Shown: positions 1 to 7,811 of the stretch, in pieces | How positions within the stretch are numbered: position 1 is the first letter of the stretch | Layout: the number at the start of each line of letters is the position of its first letter | The notes under the pieces: generated by a model | Seen by the model: the letters and a program-made list of their open reading frames with translations, nothing else | What the model was told of the DNA's origin: nothing | The model's database searches: none | Program-made: the position numbers and the translations under genes | Source of the DNA: Methylobacterium brachythecii | GTDB taxonomy: Bacteria; Pseudomonadota; Alphaproteobacteria; Rhizobiales; Beijerinckiaceae | Direction: 5' to 3' | Length of the DNA: 64,000 nt | NCBI RefSeq assembly: GCF_014196345.1 | Contig: NZ_JACIDN010000003.1 | Span: forward strand, 434,001 to 498,000

Positions 1-293
1 CCGGCTGGATGGCCGTGCACGCGGTCGGCGAGGCGGCGGTGCAACTCAAATCCGGCGATCCGGCCGCGATCAAGGATCTGATGCTCAGCCCGAAATTCGA
101 AGTGGGCGGTTTCAAGGGTCGGTCGCTGAGCTTCCGGCCCTGGAACGGGCAGCTGCGCCAGCCGCTCTACCTGCTTTGGCCCGGCGCCGTGGTGGCGGCC
201 GCCCCGATCGAGGGCTTCCTGCACCGGCGCACCGAACTCGACACCCTCGGCCTCGACCAGCCCGAGAGCGCCTGCAAGGCGATGGGAGGATAG
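1..293 (+). CDS. Periplasmic ABC substrate-binding protein, PQQ-dehydrogenase associated (3' part)
   Basis: The frame is open from the window edge (first full codon at base 3) to a TAG at 291-293, so about 96 C-terminal residues are visible. The residues around WNGQLRQPLYLL and the position one base before a YVTN beta-propeller gene fit the substrate-binding protein of the ABC system found with PQQ-dependent alcohol dehydrogenases (TIGR03863 family). The role would be periplasmic, probably binding a substrate or product of quinoprotein metabolism. The permease and ATPase would be expected upstream, outside the window. The family call rests on a short fragment and on context. Confidence 0.6.
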   Translation, partial: GWMAVHAVGEAAVQLKSGDPAAIKDLMLSPKFEVGGFKGRSLSFRPWNGQLRQPLYLLWPGAVVAAAPIEGFLHRRTELDTLGLDQPESACKAMGG

Positions 294-294
294 G

Positions 295-1302
295 ATGCTC
301 CGCCTCACGACCGTGAGCCTTTTGGCGCTCGGCGCACTCGTCGCGCCGGCGCTCGCCCACGACATCTACGTCACCAACGAGCGCGACAACTCGGTCTCGG
401 TGATCGACACCACGACCTACGAGGTCGTCCGCACCTTTCCGGTCGGCCGGCGTCCGCGCGGCATCGTCTTCTCCAAGGACGGGCAGCACCTCTACGTCTG
501 CGCCAGCGATTCCGATGCGGTGCAGGTGATCGACCCGGCGACGGGCAAGCTCCTCCACAACCTGCCCTCGGGCGAGGACCCGGAGCAGTTCTCCCTCGCG
601 CCCGACGGCAGGACGCTGTTCATCGCCAACGAAAACAACGCCACCACCACCGTCGTCGACGCAGAAACCCGCAAGGTGCTGGCCCAGATCGACGTCGGCA
701 TCGAGCCGGAAGGCATGGCGGTCAGCCCCGACGGAAAGATCGCGGTGACGACCTCCGAGACCACCAACATGGTCCATTGGATCGACACCAAGACGCTCCA
801 GGCCATCGACGCCACCCAGGTCGAGCAGCGCCCGCGCCACGCCGAGTTCAGCAAGGACGGCACACGGCTCTGGGTCTCGTCCGAGATCGGCGGCACCGTC
901 GCCGTGATCGACGTCGCCAGCCGCAAGGTGATCGAGACGATCCGCTTCGAGATTAAGGGGATCTCGGGAGATCGCATCCAGCCGGTCGGGATAAGCCTGA
1001 CCGATGACGGACGCTACGCCTTTGTGGCGCTCGGCCCCTCGGACAGGGTCGCGGTGATCGATGCCAAGACCCTGAAAGTGACGAGCTACATCCTCGTCGG
1101 CCGCCGCGTCTGGCACACGGTGCTGACGCCGGAGCAGGATCGGCTGCTGACCACCAACGGCGTGTCGGGCGATGTGACCGTGATCGATGTCGGCTCGCTC
1201 AGGGCGATCAAGAGCATCAAGGTCGGCCGCTTCCCATGGGGCGCGGCCGTGCGTCCCGCAGCCAGTGCCGGCGCCAACAAGTCGGCCGGCGCGGCGGAGT
1301 AG
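295..1302 (+). CDS. YVTN beta-propeller protein of the PQQ-dependent catabolism cluster
   Basis: 335 residues. Residues 1-21 form a signal peptide ending near APALA, so the protein is periplasmic. The rest is a run of about 40-residue blades with YVTN-type motifs (YVTNERDNSVSVID, LYVCASDSDAVQVID, LFIANENNATTTVVD), which fold as a seven-bladed propeller. This matches the family TIGR03866, found in ABC/PQQ clusters together with the binding protein that ends two bases upstream; the one-base gap implies one operon. The molecular role is unknown in the family; a scaffold or carrier for periplasmic quinoprotein electron transfer is a reasonable guess. It converges on the downstream GGDEF/EAL gene. 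Confidence 0.8.
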   Translation: MLRLTTVSLLALGALVAPALAHDIYVTNERDNSVSVIDTTTYEVVRTFPVGRRPRGIVFSKDGQHLYVCASDSDAVQVIDPATGKLLHNLPSGEDPEQFSLAPDGRTLFIANENNATTTVVDAETRKVLAQIDVGIEPEGMAVSPDGKIAVTTSETTNMVHWIDTKTLQAIDATQVEQRPRHAEFSKDGTRLWVSSEIGGTVAVIDVASRKVIETIRFEIKGISGDRIQPVGISLTDDGRYAFVALGPSDRVAVIDAKTLKVTSYILVGRRVWHTVLTPEQDRLLTTNGVSGDVTVIDVGSLRAIKSIKVGRFPWGAAVRPAASAGANKSAGAAE

Positions 1303-1330
1303 GTCCGGCCAACCGGGCCCCCGAATTCGC

Positions 1331-2911
1331 TCAGGCGGCAGCCTGCTCGGCGGCCGTCTCGTCCGACGCGTCGGGGGCACCGCCCTCGACATACAGGTCG
1401 GCCTCCGGCTTCGACATCGGCTTACCGAAGAGATAGCCCTGTCCGAAGTCGCAGCCCTGGCCCTCCAGCCAGTCGAGGCTTCCGGACGTCTCGATGCCCT
1501 CTGCCGTCATGACCAGGCCGAGGCTCGATCCGAGCTTGATGATCGCATCCACCAGCTTCGCGCGCTCGTCGCTCATCGTGATCGAGTTCACGTAGCTGCG
1601 GTCGATCTTGAGCTTGTCGAACTTCAGTTCGCGCAGGTGATACAGGCTCGAATACCCGGTGCCGAAATCGTCGAGCGCGATGCGCACGCCGAGATTCTGC
1701 AGCGACGTCAGGGTCGCCCGGGTCGCCTCGAGATCCTGGATCAGCGCGCTTTCGGTGATCTCGATCTCCAGGCGATGCGCCGGGAAGCCGGATTCGTTGA
1801 GCACAGCGAGGATCTGCTCGGCGAACCAGCGGTCCTGGAACTGCTGAGGCGCCACGTTGATCGCGAGTTGCAGGTGCGGCGGCCACGCGGCCGCGTCCCG
1901 GCAGGCCTGGCGGAGCAGATCGTATGAGAGATCGCCGATCATCCCCGTCTCTTCGGCGATCGGGATGAATTCGCTCGGCAGCAGCGTGCCACGCTCCGGG
2001 TGCAGCCAGCGGGCGAGCACCTCGAAACCGATCAGCTCGCGGCCGGGGAGCGAGACCACGGGTTGGTAGAACGGCTCGATCTGGCCGGCGACGATCGCAC
2101 CGCGCAGCTCCGTTTCCAGCAGCGCGCGCGCCCGCAAATCCTCGTCCATCGCGGTCTCGAAGAAGCGGAAGGTGCCGCGGCCGTCCTTCTTGCCCTGGTA
2201 CATGGCGAGGTCAGCCGCATGAAGGGCGGCCTCCGCGTCGCCGACGGTCTCGCCCGCGAGGGCGATGCCGATGGTCGCGCCGATCTTGAGCTCCGACTTC
2301 TGCCAGCTGATCGGCGCCGAGAGCGCAGCGATCACGCCCTGGGCCACACGGGCGACCGCCTCGCTGCCGGCCGAAGGCGGTAGCATGGCGGCGAACTCGT
2401 CACCGCCGAGGCGCGCCGCGAGGCTTCCCGGCGGGAGAACCTGCTTCAGGCGTTCGGCTACGGTACAGAGCACCGTGTCGCCCGCGGCGTGGCCGTAGAG
2501 GTCGTTGACCGGCTTGAAGCGGTCGAGGTCGATCAGCAGCACGGCTGTCGCCTTGCCGGTCTCGCGCGAGAATTCGCCATCGACGGCTTCGACGAAACAG
2601 CGCCGGTTGGCCAGGCCGGTCAGGGAGTCATGGCGCGCCACCGAAGCGGCCTGCGCCTCGGCGCGATCCCTCTCCTGTTTCGCCCGGCGCAGCTTCAGGG
2701 ACTTGTGAAGGCCAGCAGCGAAGGCACCGAGCCCGACGAAGCAACCGAGCGTCACCACTTCGGACAGCCCGTGTTCAGTCATGATGGCGTCGAGCACCCG
2801 GAAGGCCCCGAACTGAATGCCGACGATCCAGCCGCAGACGCCGATCGTCATCAGGCAAAGGAGATCGGAGAACTCGCTCCCTCTCCAACTCGCCCTTTTC
2901 CCACTCGCCAT
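1331..2911 (-). CDS. Membrane GGDEF-EAL bifunctional cyclic di-GMP protein
   Basis: 526 residues. Two hydrophobic segments at about 17-36 and 50-68 anchor it in the inner membrane, followed by a short charged linker. The GGDEF domain (about 85-255) keeps an intact GGDEF at 169-173, so diguanylate cyclase activity is possible; no RxxD inhibitory site lies at the usual distance before it. The EAL domain (about 265-510) has EVLAR instead of EALAR at 297-301 but keeps the loop-6 motif DDFGTGYSS at 414-422 and an E in EGIETS, so phosphodiesterase activity is also plausible. There is no recognisable periplasmic sensor domain. Which activity dominates cannot be read from sequence. Confidence 0.88.
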   Translation of the reverse strand: MASGKRASWRGSEFSDLLCLMTIGVCGWIVGIQFGAFRVLDAIMTEHGLSEVVTLGCFVGLGAFAAGLHKSLKLRRAKQERDRAEAQAASVARHDSLTGLANRRCFVEAVDGEFSRETGKATAVLLIDLDRFKPVNDLYGHAAGDTVLCTVAERLKQVLPPGSLAARLGGDEFAAMLPPSAGSEAVARVAQGVIAALSAPISWQKSELKIGATIGIALAGETVGDAEAALHAADLAMYQGKKDGRGTFRFFETAMDEDLRARALLETELRGAIVAGQIEPFYQPVVSLPGRELIGFEVLARWLHPERGTLLPSEFIPIAEETGMIGDLSYDLLRQACRDAAAWPPHLQLAINVAPQQFQDRWFAEQILAVLNESGFPAHRLEIEITESALIQDLEATRATLTSLQNLGVRIALDDFGTGYSSLYHLRELKFDKLKIDRSYVNSITMSDERAKLVDAIIKLGSSLGLVMTAEGIETSGSLDWLEGQGCDFGQGYLFGKPMSKPEADLYVEGGAPDASDETAAEQAAA

Positions 2912-3241
2912 AAGGCTGTCTCCTCAGCGGGAATCATGGGATGGTATGGCGATTAACACGAGTCTAATTCGAGCGCTCGTCTTCGCTCGACCGGACGAGA
3001 TGTCCGGTTTGACTGATTGGATGGTGACCAAGTCTTGAACGACTGGCCCGCGTAGACTGAGCATGTCGTGTGGGCAGGGACGGAATCCCGTCTTGGGTTA
3101 GCGCGGAGATGGGTTGTCCACCACCGCCGGCGCGGCGATTGCCAGTCTTTGCCGATACGGACATAAAGTTCATCAGAATGGGCCGCCGGAGACCGGACGG
3201 CCCTCACGCCTGGGAGTGAAGCAGTGGTGCAGGGAACGCAG
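2912..3241. other. Intergenic region between divergent GGDEF-EAL and NosP genes
   Basis: About 330 bases with no convincing gene. It must hold the promoters of the two divergent genes. A short perfect inverted repeat, ACCGGAC and GTCCGGT around a 5-base loop, lies at 2990-3008. I could not pick a convincing -35/-10 pair. Confidence 0.4.
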
Positions 3242-4393
3242 ATGCGCGCGCATCTGTGCGGCATCCAGACCGCGTGGACAGACGCGACCGATGCGCGAGA
3301 GGCCGTGATCGCCATCGCGGCCGTCCTCGATCGTGCGCAGATCGGGCATCTGCTCGTGTTCTTCTCGCCCGCCTATTCCACCACTGAGCTCACTGCCGCC
3401 GTCGCGGAGCAATTTCCGGGCGTCGGGCTCGCCGGATGCAGCACCTCGGGCGGGATCAGCCCGGCCGGCGCGATCGACCGCGGCTTCGTCGCCATCGCCT
3501 TCCCCCGCGAGGGGTTCCGGATCGTCTCCGACGTTCTCACCGACATCGACCGGCTCGACGTGGAGAGCGCCGCCTCGTCGGTCAGGGCGCTGCGCCGGAC
3601 CCTCGACCAGGGCCGGCCCGACCGCGACCCCGGCCAACGCTTCGCGCTTTCGCTCATCGACGCGCTTGCGAATGCCGAGGAAACGGTGGTCTCCGCCGTG
3701 GCCTGGGCGCTGGACGGCATCCCGCTGGTCGGCGGCTCGGCCGGCGACGACCTCGCCTTCTCGGGCACCGTGCTGATCCACCAGGGCGAGGTCCACACCA
3801 ACGCGGCGGTGCTGATCCTCGTCGAGACCGATTTTCCGATCCGGATCTTCAAGAGCGACAATTTCGAGCCGACGTCGCAGAAATTCGTCGTGACAGCGGC
3901 CTCCGAGGAGACCCGGCGCGTCTACGAGCTCAACGCGGAGCCGGCCGCGCGCGAATATGCGATGGCGGTCGGGCTCGATCCCGAGCACCTCACGCCGATG
4001 AGCTTCGCGGCCCATCCGCTGGCCGTGAAGATCGGCGGCGAGTACTATTGCCGCTCGATCAGCCGGCTCGACCCGGACGGGTCGCTGACCTTCTTCTGCG
4101 CGATCAGCGAGGGCGCGGTGCTGACGCTGGCCCAGCCGCGCGACATCGTCGAGGCGACGCGGGCCGAGCTGTCGAGCCTCGACACGGCGCTCGGCGGCAT
4201 CGACGTGGTGATCGGCTTCGACTGCGTTTTGCGTCGCGTCGACGCCGAGAGCCGGCAGGTGCGCCACAAGATCTCAGACCTCTACCGCCGCTACGGCGTC
4301 GTCGGCTTCGAGACCTACGGCGAGCAGTACCGCTCGATGCACCTCAACCAGACCTTCACCGGCATCGCCATCGGCCGCGGCAACGCCGTCTGA
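3242..4393 (+). CDS. nosP: FIST-domain sensor protein, NosP-like
   Basis: 383 residues from an ATG preceded by an AGGGAA ribosome site; an in-frame GTG lies 18 bases upstream. An N-terminal FIST domain (about 25-215, with GLAGCSTSGGI and PLVGGSAGDD) is followed by FIST_C (about 220-370, with GFETYGEQY). FIST proteins next to a hybrid histidine kinase are, in Pseudomonas, Shewanella, Vibrio and Legionella, the haem-containing nitric-oxide sensor NosP, which controls the kinase autophosphorylation. Here the kinase gene follows 100 bases downstream, which supports that role. Haem binding cannot be read from the sequence. The protein is cytoplasmic, with no signal peptide. Confidence 0.75.
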   Translation: MRAHLCGIQTAWTDATDAREAVIAIAAVLDRAQIGHLLVFFSPAYSTTELTAAVAEQFPGVGLAGCSTSGGISPAGAIDRGFVAIAFPREGFRIVSDVLTDIDRLDVESAASSVRALRRTLDQGRPDRDPGQRFALSLIDALANAEETVVSAVAWALDGIPLVGGSAGDDLAFSGTVLIHQGEVHTNAAVLILVETDFPIRIFKSDNFEPTSQKFVVTAASEETRRVYELNAEPAAREYAMAVGLDPEHLTPMSFAAHPLAVKIGGEYYCRSISRLDPDGSLTFFCAISEGAVLTLAQPRDIVEATRAELSSLDTALGGIDVVIGFDCVLRRVDAESRQVRHKISDLYRRYGVVGFETYGEQYRSMHLNQTFTGIAIGRGNAV

Positions 4394-4492
4394 CCTTTGG
4401 TCTATGAACGCTCGGGATCGTTTCGTGGCATTGTGCGCGCGGAGGCCGACCGGGACGTCGGTGCTGGGGGCCGCAGCGATGATCGAGCAGCG

Positions 4493-5854
4493 ATGAACGG
4501 CGCCACCCTCCCGCAGACCGCGCCCGACCCGGTCGACGCCCTGAACCAGCGCGTGCACAAGCTCGAGCGCATTAACGCCTCGCTGATGGCCCATGTCGAG
4601 CGGGCGATGGACCAGCAGGGCGGTGCCTACTCGCTGTTCCAGACCGCGATCACGCTGGAGGGGCGCGTTCGCTCGCGCACGGAAGAGCTCACGGCGTTGA
4701 TGCACAGCCTGGAGCGCTCGAACGAGGCGCTGCAGGCAGCCAAGGAAGAGGCCGAGACCGCTAACCGCTCCAAGACCCGCTTCCTCGCGGCGGCGAGCCA
4801 CGACCTGCTGCAGCCGCTCAACGCCGCGCGCCTCTCTCTCTCGGCGCTCGCCGACCTCGCGCCGAGCCCCGAGGCACAGACCGTCGCCGGCCAGGTCGAG
4901 CGCGGGCTGCAGACGATCGAAGACCTAATCAAGACGCTGATCGACATCTCGAAGCTCGATGCTGGCGTCGTGCGCCCGGTGCTGAAATCCGTCAGGCTCC
5001 GCGACCTCGTCGCGAACATCGATGCGAGCTTCCGGCCCTTCGCCGAGCGCAAGGACCTGCGCCTCGTCACGCGCTGCCGCGACGTCTTCGTCGAGACCGA
5101 CATCGTGCTCCTGCAGCGCATCCTGCAGAACCTCGTCTCGAACGCGGTGCGCTACACGGAAAGCGGCGGCGTCCTCATCGCGGTGCGCAAGCGCGGCAAG
5201 CGCTGCCGCATCGACGTGATCGATACCGGCCACGGCATCCCCGAAGCCGAACAGGCGCTGGTCTTCGAGGAGTTCTACCGGGGCAGCAAGGACACGGACG
5301 ATCCGGAGGCCGGGCTCGGCCTCGGGCTCGGCCTGTCGATCGTGCAGCGCATGGCCTCCACCCTGGATCACCCGATCTCGCTGCACTCGCGCGTCGGCCG
5401 CGGCACACGGATCACACTCGACCTGCCGAGCGCCAAGCCGAGGCCCGAGGCCGAGATCCGCATCATGCCGGTGGCCACCACGCTCACCGGCGCCCGCGTG
5501 CTCATCGTCGAGAACGACGCCTCGACCTCCGAGGCCCTCGTGCGCCTCCTCAAGAACTGGGACGCTCAGGTGCGCGCCCACCGCGACCTCGCGGGCGTCG
5601 TGCAGGCGCTGAGCGAGGGGATGAAGCGGCCCGACGTGATGATCATCGACTATCATCTCGACGACGGCGCAGTTGGCCTCGACGTGGTCGGCTATCTCCG
5701 GCGGACGCAGGGCTGGGTGACGCCGGTGATCGTCACCACGGCCGATTACAGCAGCGAGATCGAGCGGCAGGTCATGGAGACCGGAGCCGAACTGGTCCAC
5801 AAGCCGATCAAGCCGGCGCAGCTGCGCTCGCTGCTGGCCTACATGCTGGCCTGA
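4493..5854 (+). CDS. Hybrid sensor histidine kinase, NosP partner (NahK-like)
   Basis: 453 residues from ATG 4493; a weaker in-frame TTG lies at 4397. An N-terminal coiled coil (about 15-110) replaces a classical sensor domain. The HisKA box FLAAASHDLLQPL carries the phospho-accepting His. The HATPase_c domain follows (NLVSNAVRYT, DTGHGIPE, GLGLGLSI). A C-terminal receiver (about 335-453) has the phospho-acceptor Asp in IIDYHLDDG and the Lys in HKPIKP. There is no membrane segment. The lack of its own sensor domain fits control by the FIST protein encoded just upstream. In known NosP-NahK pairs NO-bound NosP inhibits the kinase and output goes through an HPt protein; that part is inference here. 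Confidence 0.82.
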   Translation: MNGATLPQTAPDPVDALNQRVHKLERINASLMAHVERAMDQQGGAYSLFQTAITLEGRVRSRTEELTALMHSLERSNEALQAAKEEAETANRSKTRFLAAASHDLLQPLNAARLSLSALADLAPSPEAQTVAGQVERGLQTIEDLIKTLIDISKLDAGVVRPVLKSVRLRDLVANIDASFRPFAERKDLRLVTRCRDVFVETDIVLLQRILQNLVSNAVRYTESGGVLIAVRKRGKRCRIDVIDTGHGIPEAEQALVFEEFYRGSKDTDDPEAGLGLGLGLSIVQRMASTLDHPISLHSRVGRGTRITLDLPSAKPRPEAEIRIMPVATTLTGARVLIVENDASTSEALVRLLKNWDAQVRAHRDLAGVVQALSEGMKRPDVMIIDYHLDDGAVGLDVVGYLRRTQGWVTPVIVTTADYSSEIERQVMETGAELVHKPIKPAQLRSLLAYMLA

Positions 5855-5941
5855 GCCGCGCGCTCTGGACGCCGTCGGGCCGCATGTGGCATTGACCGGC
5901 GACGGCATGGTTCGACTCCCCTCGGGAGGACGACTCCGCTC

Positions 5942-6026
5942 GCGGGCGTGGTGGAACTGGTAGACGCGCCGGACTCAAAATCCGGTTCCGAAAGGAGTGT
6001 CGGTTCGATTCCGACCGCCCGCACCA
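5942..6026 (+). tRNA. tRNA-Leu (CAA)
   Basis: The acceptor arms GCGGGCG (5942-5948) and CGCCCGC (6016-6022) pair perfectly, with discriminator A and an encoded CCA (6024-6026). The anticodon stem CCGGA/TCCGG closes a loop CTCAAAA, giving anticodon CAA, which reads UUG. A long variable arm (TTCCGAAAGGAGTGT region) and a T-loop GGTTCGATTCC are typical of class II tRNA-Leu. Confidence 0.95.
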
Positions 6027-6180
6027 CCTTCATCGACAGGGCTGATCGATCCAGGCGACGCACATCGCCGTCACGGCCGTTTTCAAACGCGATCTGTCAA
6101 CAGCGCTTTACATGACGCTCTTGCGGCGGTTGGATGGACCCCCGGGGGCGCCGCTCCGGCTGATGGCGAGGAACGCGGGG

Positions 6181-7083
6181 ATGCCAAGCGTCGCGATACC
6201 GGCCCGATCCTATCCGGCCCCGTCTGCCGTCCTCGAACTCCTGAAGCCGCTGACCTGGTTTCCGCCGATGTGGGCCTTCGGCTGCGGCGTCGTCGCGTCG
6301 GGCGTACCGCTGGCGGGGCACTGGGGCACCGCCCTTGCCGGCATCCTGCTGGCCGGTCCGCTGGTCTGTGCCACCAGCCAGGCGGTGAACGACTGGTACG
6401 ACCGCGAGGTCGACGCCATCAACGAACCGCATCGGCCGATCCCTTCGGGCCGCATTCCCGGCAGTTGGGGCTTCTTCATCGCGATCGCCTGGACGGGGCT
6501 GTCCCTTCTCGTCGCGGCCGGGCTCGGACTCTGGGTATTCGTCTCGGCGCTCGTCGGGCTGGCGCTCGCCTGGGCCTACAGCGCTCCGCCGTTACGGCTG
6601 AAGCGCAACGGCTGGTGGGGGAACACGGCCTGCGGGCTCTGCTACGAGGGCCTCGCTTGGATCACCGGAACGGCCGTGATGATCGGCGGCGCCATGCCGC
6701 CGGCGTCGACGCTCGCGCTCGCCTTCCTCTACAGCTTGGGTGCCCACGGCATCATGACGCTCAACGACTTCAAGTCGGTCCGGGGCGACAGGGAGATGGG
6801 TATCCGGTCGCTCCCGGTCATGCTCGGGCGGGAGCGTGCCGCAAGCGTCGCCTGCTGGGTGATGGCGCTGCCGCAGTTCGTGGTGATCGCCCTGCTGCTG
6901 TCCTGGCGCCGCCCGATCGAGGCGGCGATCGTCGTCGTGCTGCTCCTCGGACAGGGGCTGCTGATGCGGCATTTCCTGCGCGCGCCGACCGAGCGGGCGA
7001 TCTGGTACAGCGGTTTCGGCATCCCGCTCTACGTGCTGGGAATGCTGGCGAGCGCCTTCGCTGTCCGCGGGTTCGTCGCCTGA
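6181..7083 (+). CDS. bchG: Bacteriochlorophyll synthase (UbiA superfamily prenyltransferase)
   Basis: About 300 residues from ATG 6181, chosen because GAGGA lies eight bases upstream and the protein then starts close to known BchG; an in-frame ATG lies at 6112. It attaches the geranylgeranyl or phytyl tail to (bacterio)chlorophyllide in the membrane. The two Asp-rich prenyl-diphosphate motifs are intact: NDWYDREVDAINEPHRPIPS and NDFKSVRGDREMGIRSLP. ELLKPLTWFPPMWAF near the N-terminus is characteristic of ChlG/BchG. About eight or nine membrane helices are expected. It stands alone next to a tRNA gene rather than in a photosynthesis cluster, at least within the window. Other UbiA enzymes are less likely given the ChlG-specific motifs. 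Confidence 0.88.
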   Translation: MPSVAIPARSYPAPSAVLELLKPLTWFPPMWAFGCGVVASGVPLAGHWGTALAGILLAGPLVCATSQAVNDWYDREVDAINEPHRPIPSGRIPGSWGFFIAIAWTGLSLLVAAGLGLWVFVSALVGLALAWAYSAPPLRLKRNGWWGNTACGLCYEGLAWITGTAVMIGGAMPPASTLALAFLYSLGAHGIMTLNDFKSVRGDREMGIRSLPVMLGRERAASVACWVMALPQFVVIALLLSWRRPIEAAIVVVLLLGQGLLMRHFLRAPTERAIWYSGFGIPLYVLGMLASAFAVRGFVA

Positions 7084-7157
7084 CGAGAGGCCGTTGCCCT
7101 CACCGGTGATCGATGGTCTATCCCTCCGCACCGACAACGTATGCGGGAGAAGACGCC

Positions 7158-7469
7158 ATGGTCCTGATCAGCGTGATGTATCCGGGCGGCGCTGGCACGC
7201 GCTTCGACATGAGCTACTACCTCAAGACGCACATGCCGCTGGTGAGCGAGCGTTGGTCGTCGAAGGGCCTACATGGCTACGAGGTGGTGAAGGGCTTCGC
7301 TACGCCGGACGGCACGCCTCCGCCTTTCCAGGTGATGGCCCTCCTTCGTTTCGAATCCGCCGACGCTTTCGCGGCCGCCGCGCAGGCGAACGGCGAAGAG
7401 ATCTTCGGCGACATCCCGAACTTCACGGACACGCAACCCGCCGTCCAGATCAACGACTTCGCCGAGTAA
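7158..7469 (+). CDS. EthD family protein (dimeric alpha-beta barrel)
   Basis: 103 residues from ATG 7158 with GGGAGAAG just upstream. The pattern VLISVMYPGGAGTRFDMSYY, then LKTHMPLV and later FQVMALLRFES is that of small EthD proteins, which fold as dimeric ferredoxin-like barrels. EthD is named after an ETBE-degradation locus, but most members have no known substrate. It is 17 bases before another small gene, with which it may be co-transcribed. Confidence 0.78.
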   Translation: MVLISVMYPGGAGTRFDMSYYLKTHMPLVSERWSSKGLHGYEVVKGFATPDGTPPPFQVMALLRFESADAFAAAAQANGEEIFGDIPNFTDTQPAVQINDFAE

Positions 7470-7485
7470 CGCGGCAGTTCGAGCG

Positions 7486-7788
7486 ATGATCGACATCATC
7501 CAGCAGCTTCGGGGGAGTAATCCATCGCTCCCCTCGACCATCATCGTGCTGCGGGCCGACTCGCGGGCGCTCGCCGACCCCGAGACGCTGACGCCCGAGG
7601 CCCTGGCCTGGATCGAGGACCGGACGCCCGGTGCCCGTCTCTCGCAAGAGACGGTGCTCCTTGCGCCCTATCCGGGCGCGGTCCCGGCCGAGCGCAAGGT
7701 GACGGTGCTCGCCTTCCAAGACTCGCGCCACCTCGCGGCCTTCGCAACGGCCTGGACTGGCGATCCGATCGTCGAGGATCAGGGCTGA
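7486..7788 (+). CDS. Small protein of unknown function
   Basis: 100 residues, no signal peptide, no membrane helix and no family that I recognise. The region VTVLAFQDSRHLAAFATAW resembles the strand-then-helix part of small ferredoxin-like (Dabb/EthD-type) proteins, and the gene lies just after an EthD gene, so a related fold is possible but unproven. It converges on the large hybrid kinase, leaving a 23-base gap. Confidence 0.55.
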   Translation: MIDIIQQLRGSNPSLPSTIIVLRADSRALADPETLTPEALAWIEDRTPGARLSQETVLLAPYPGAVPAERKVTVLAFQDSRHLAAFATAWTGDPIVEDQG

Positions 7789-7811
7789 AAACCCTTCCGG
7801 TAATCCAGGAC

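Noticed and set aside
112..1392. Long open frame antisense to the YVTN propeller gene
   Set aside because: Arg/Asp/His-heavy composition of a GC-rich shadow frame; the + strand gene has a signal peptide and clear repeats.
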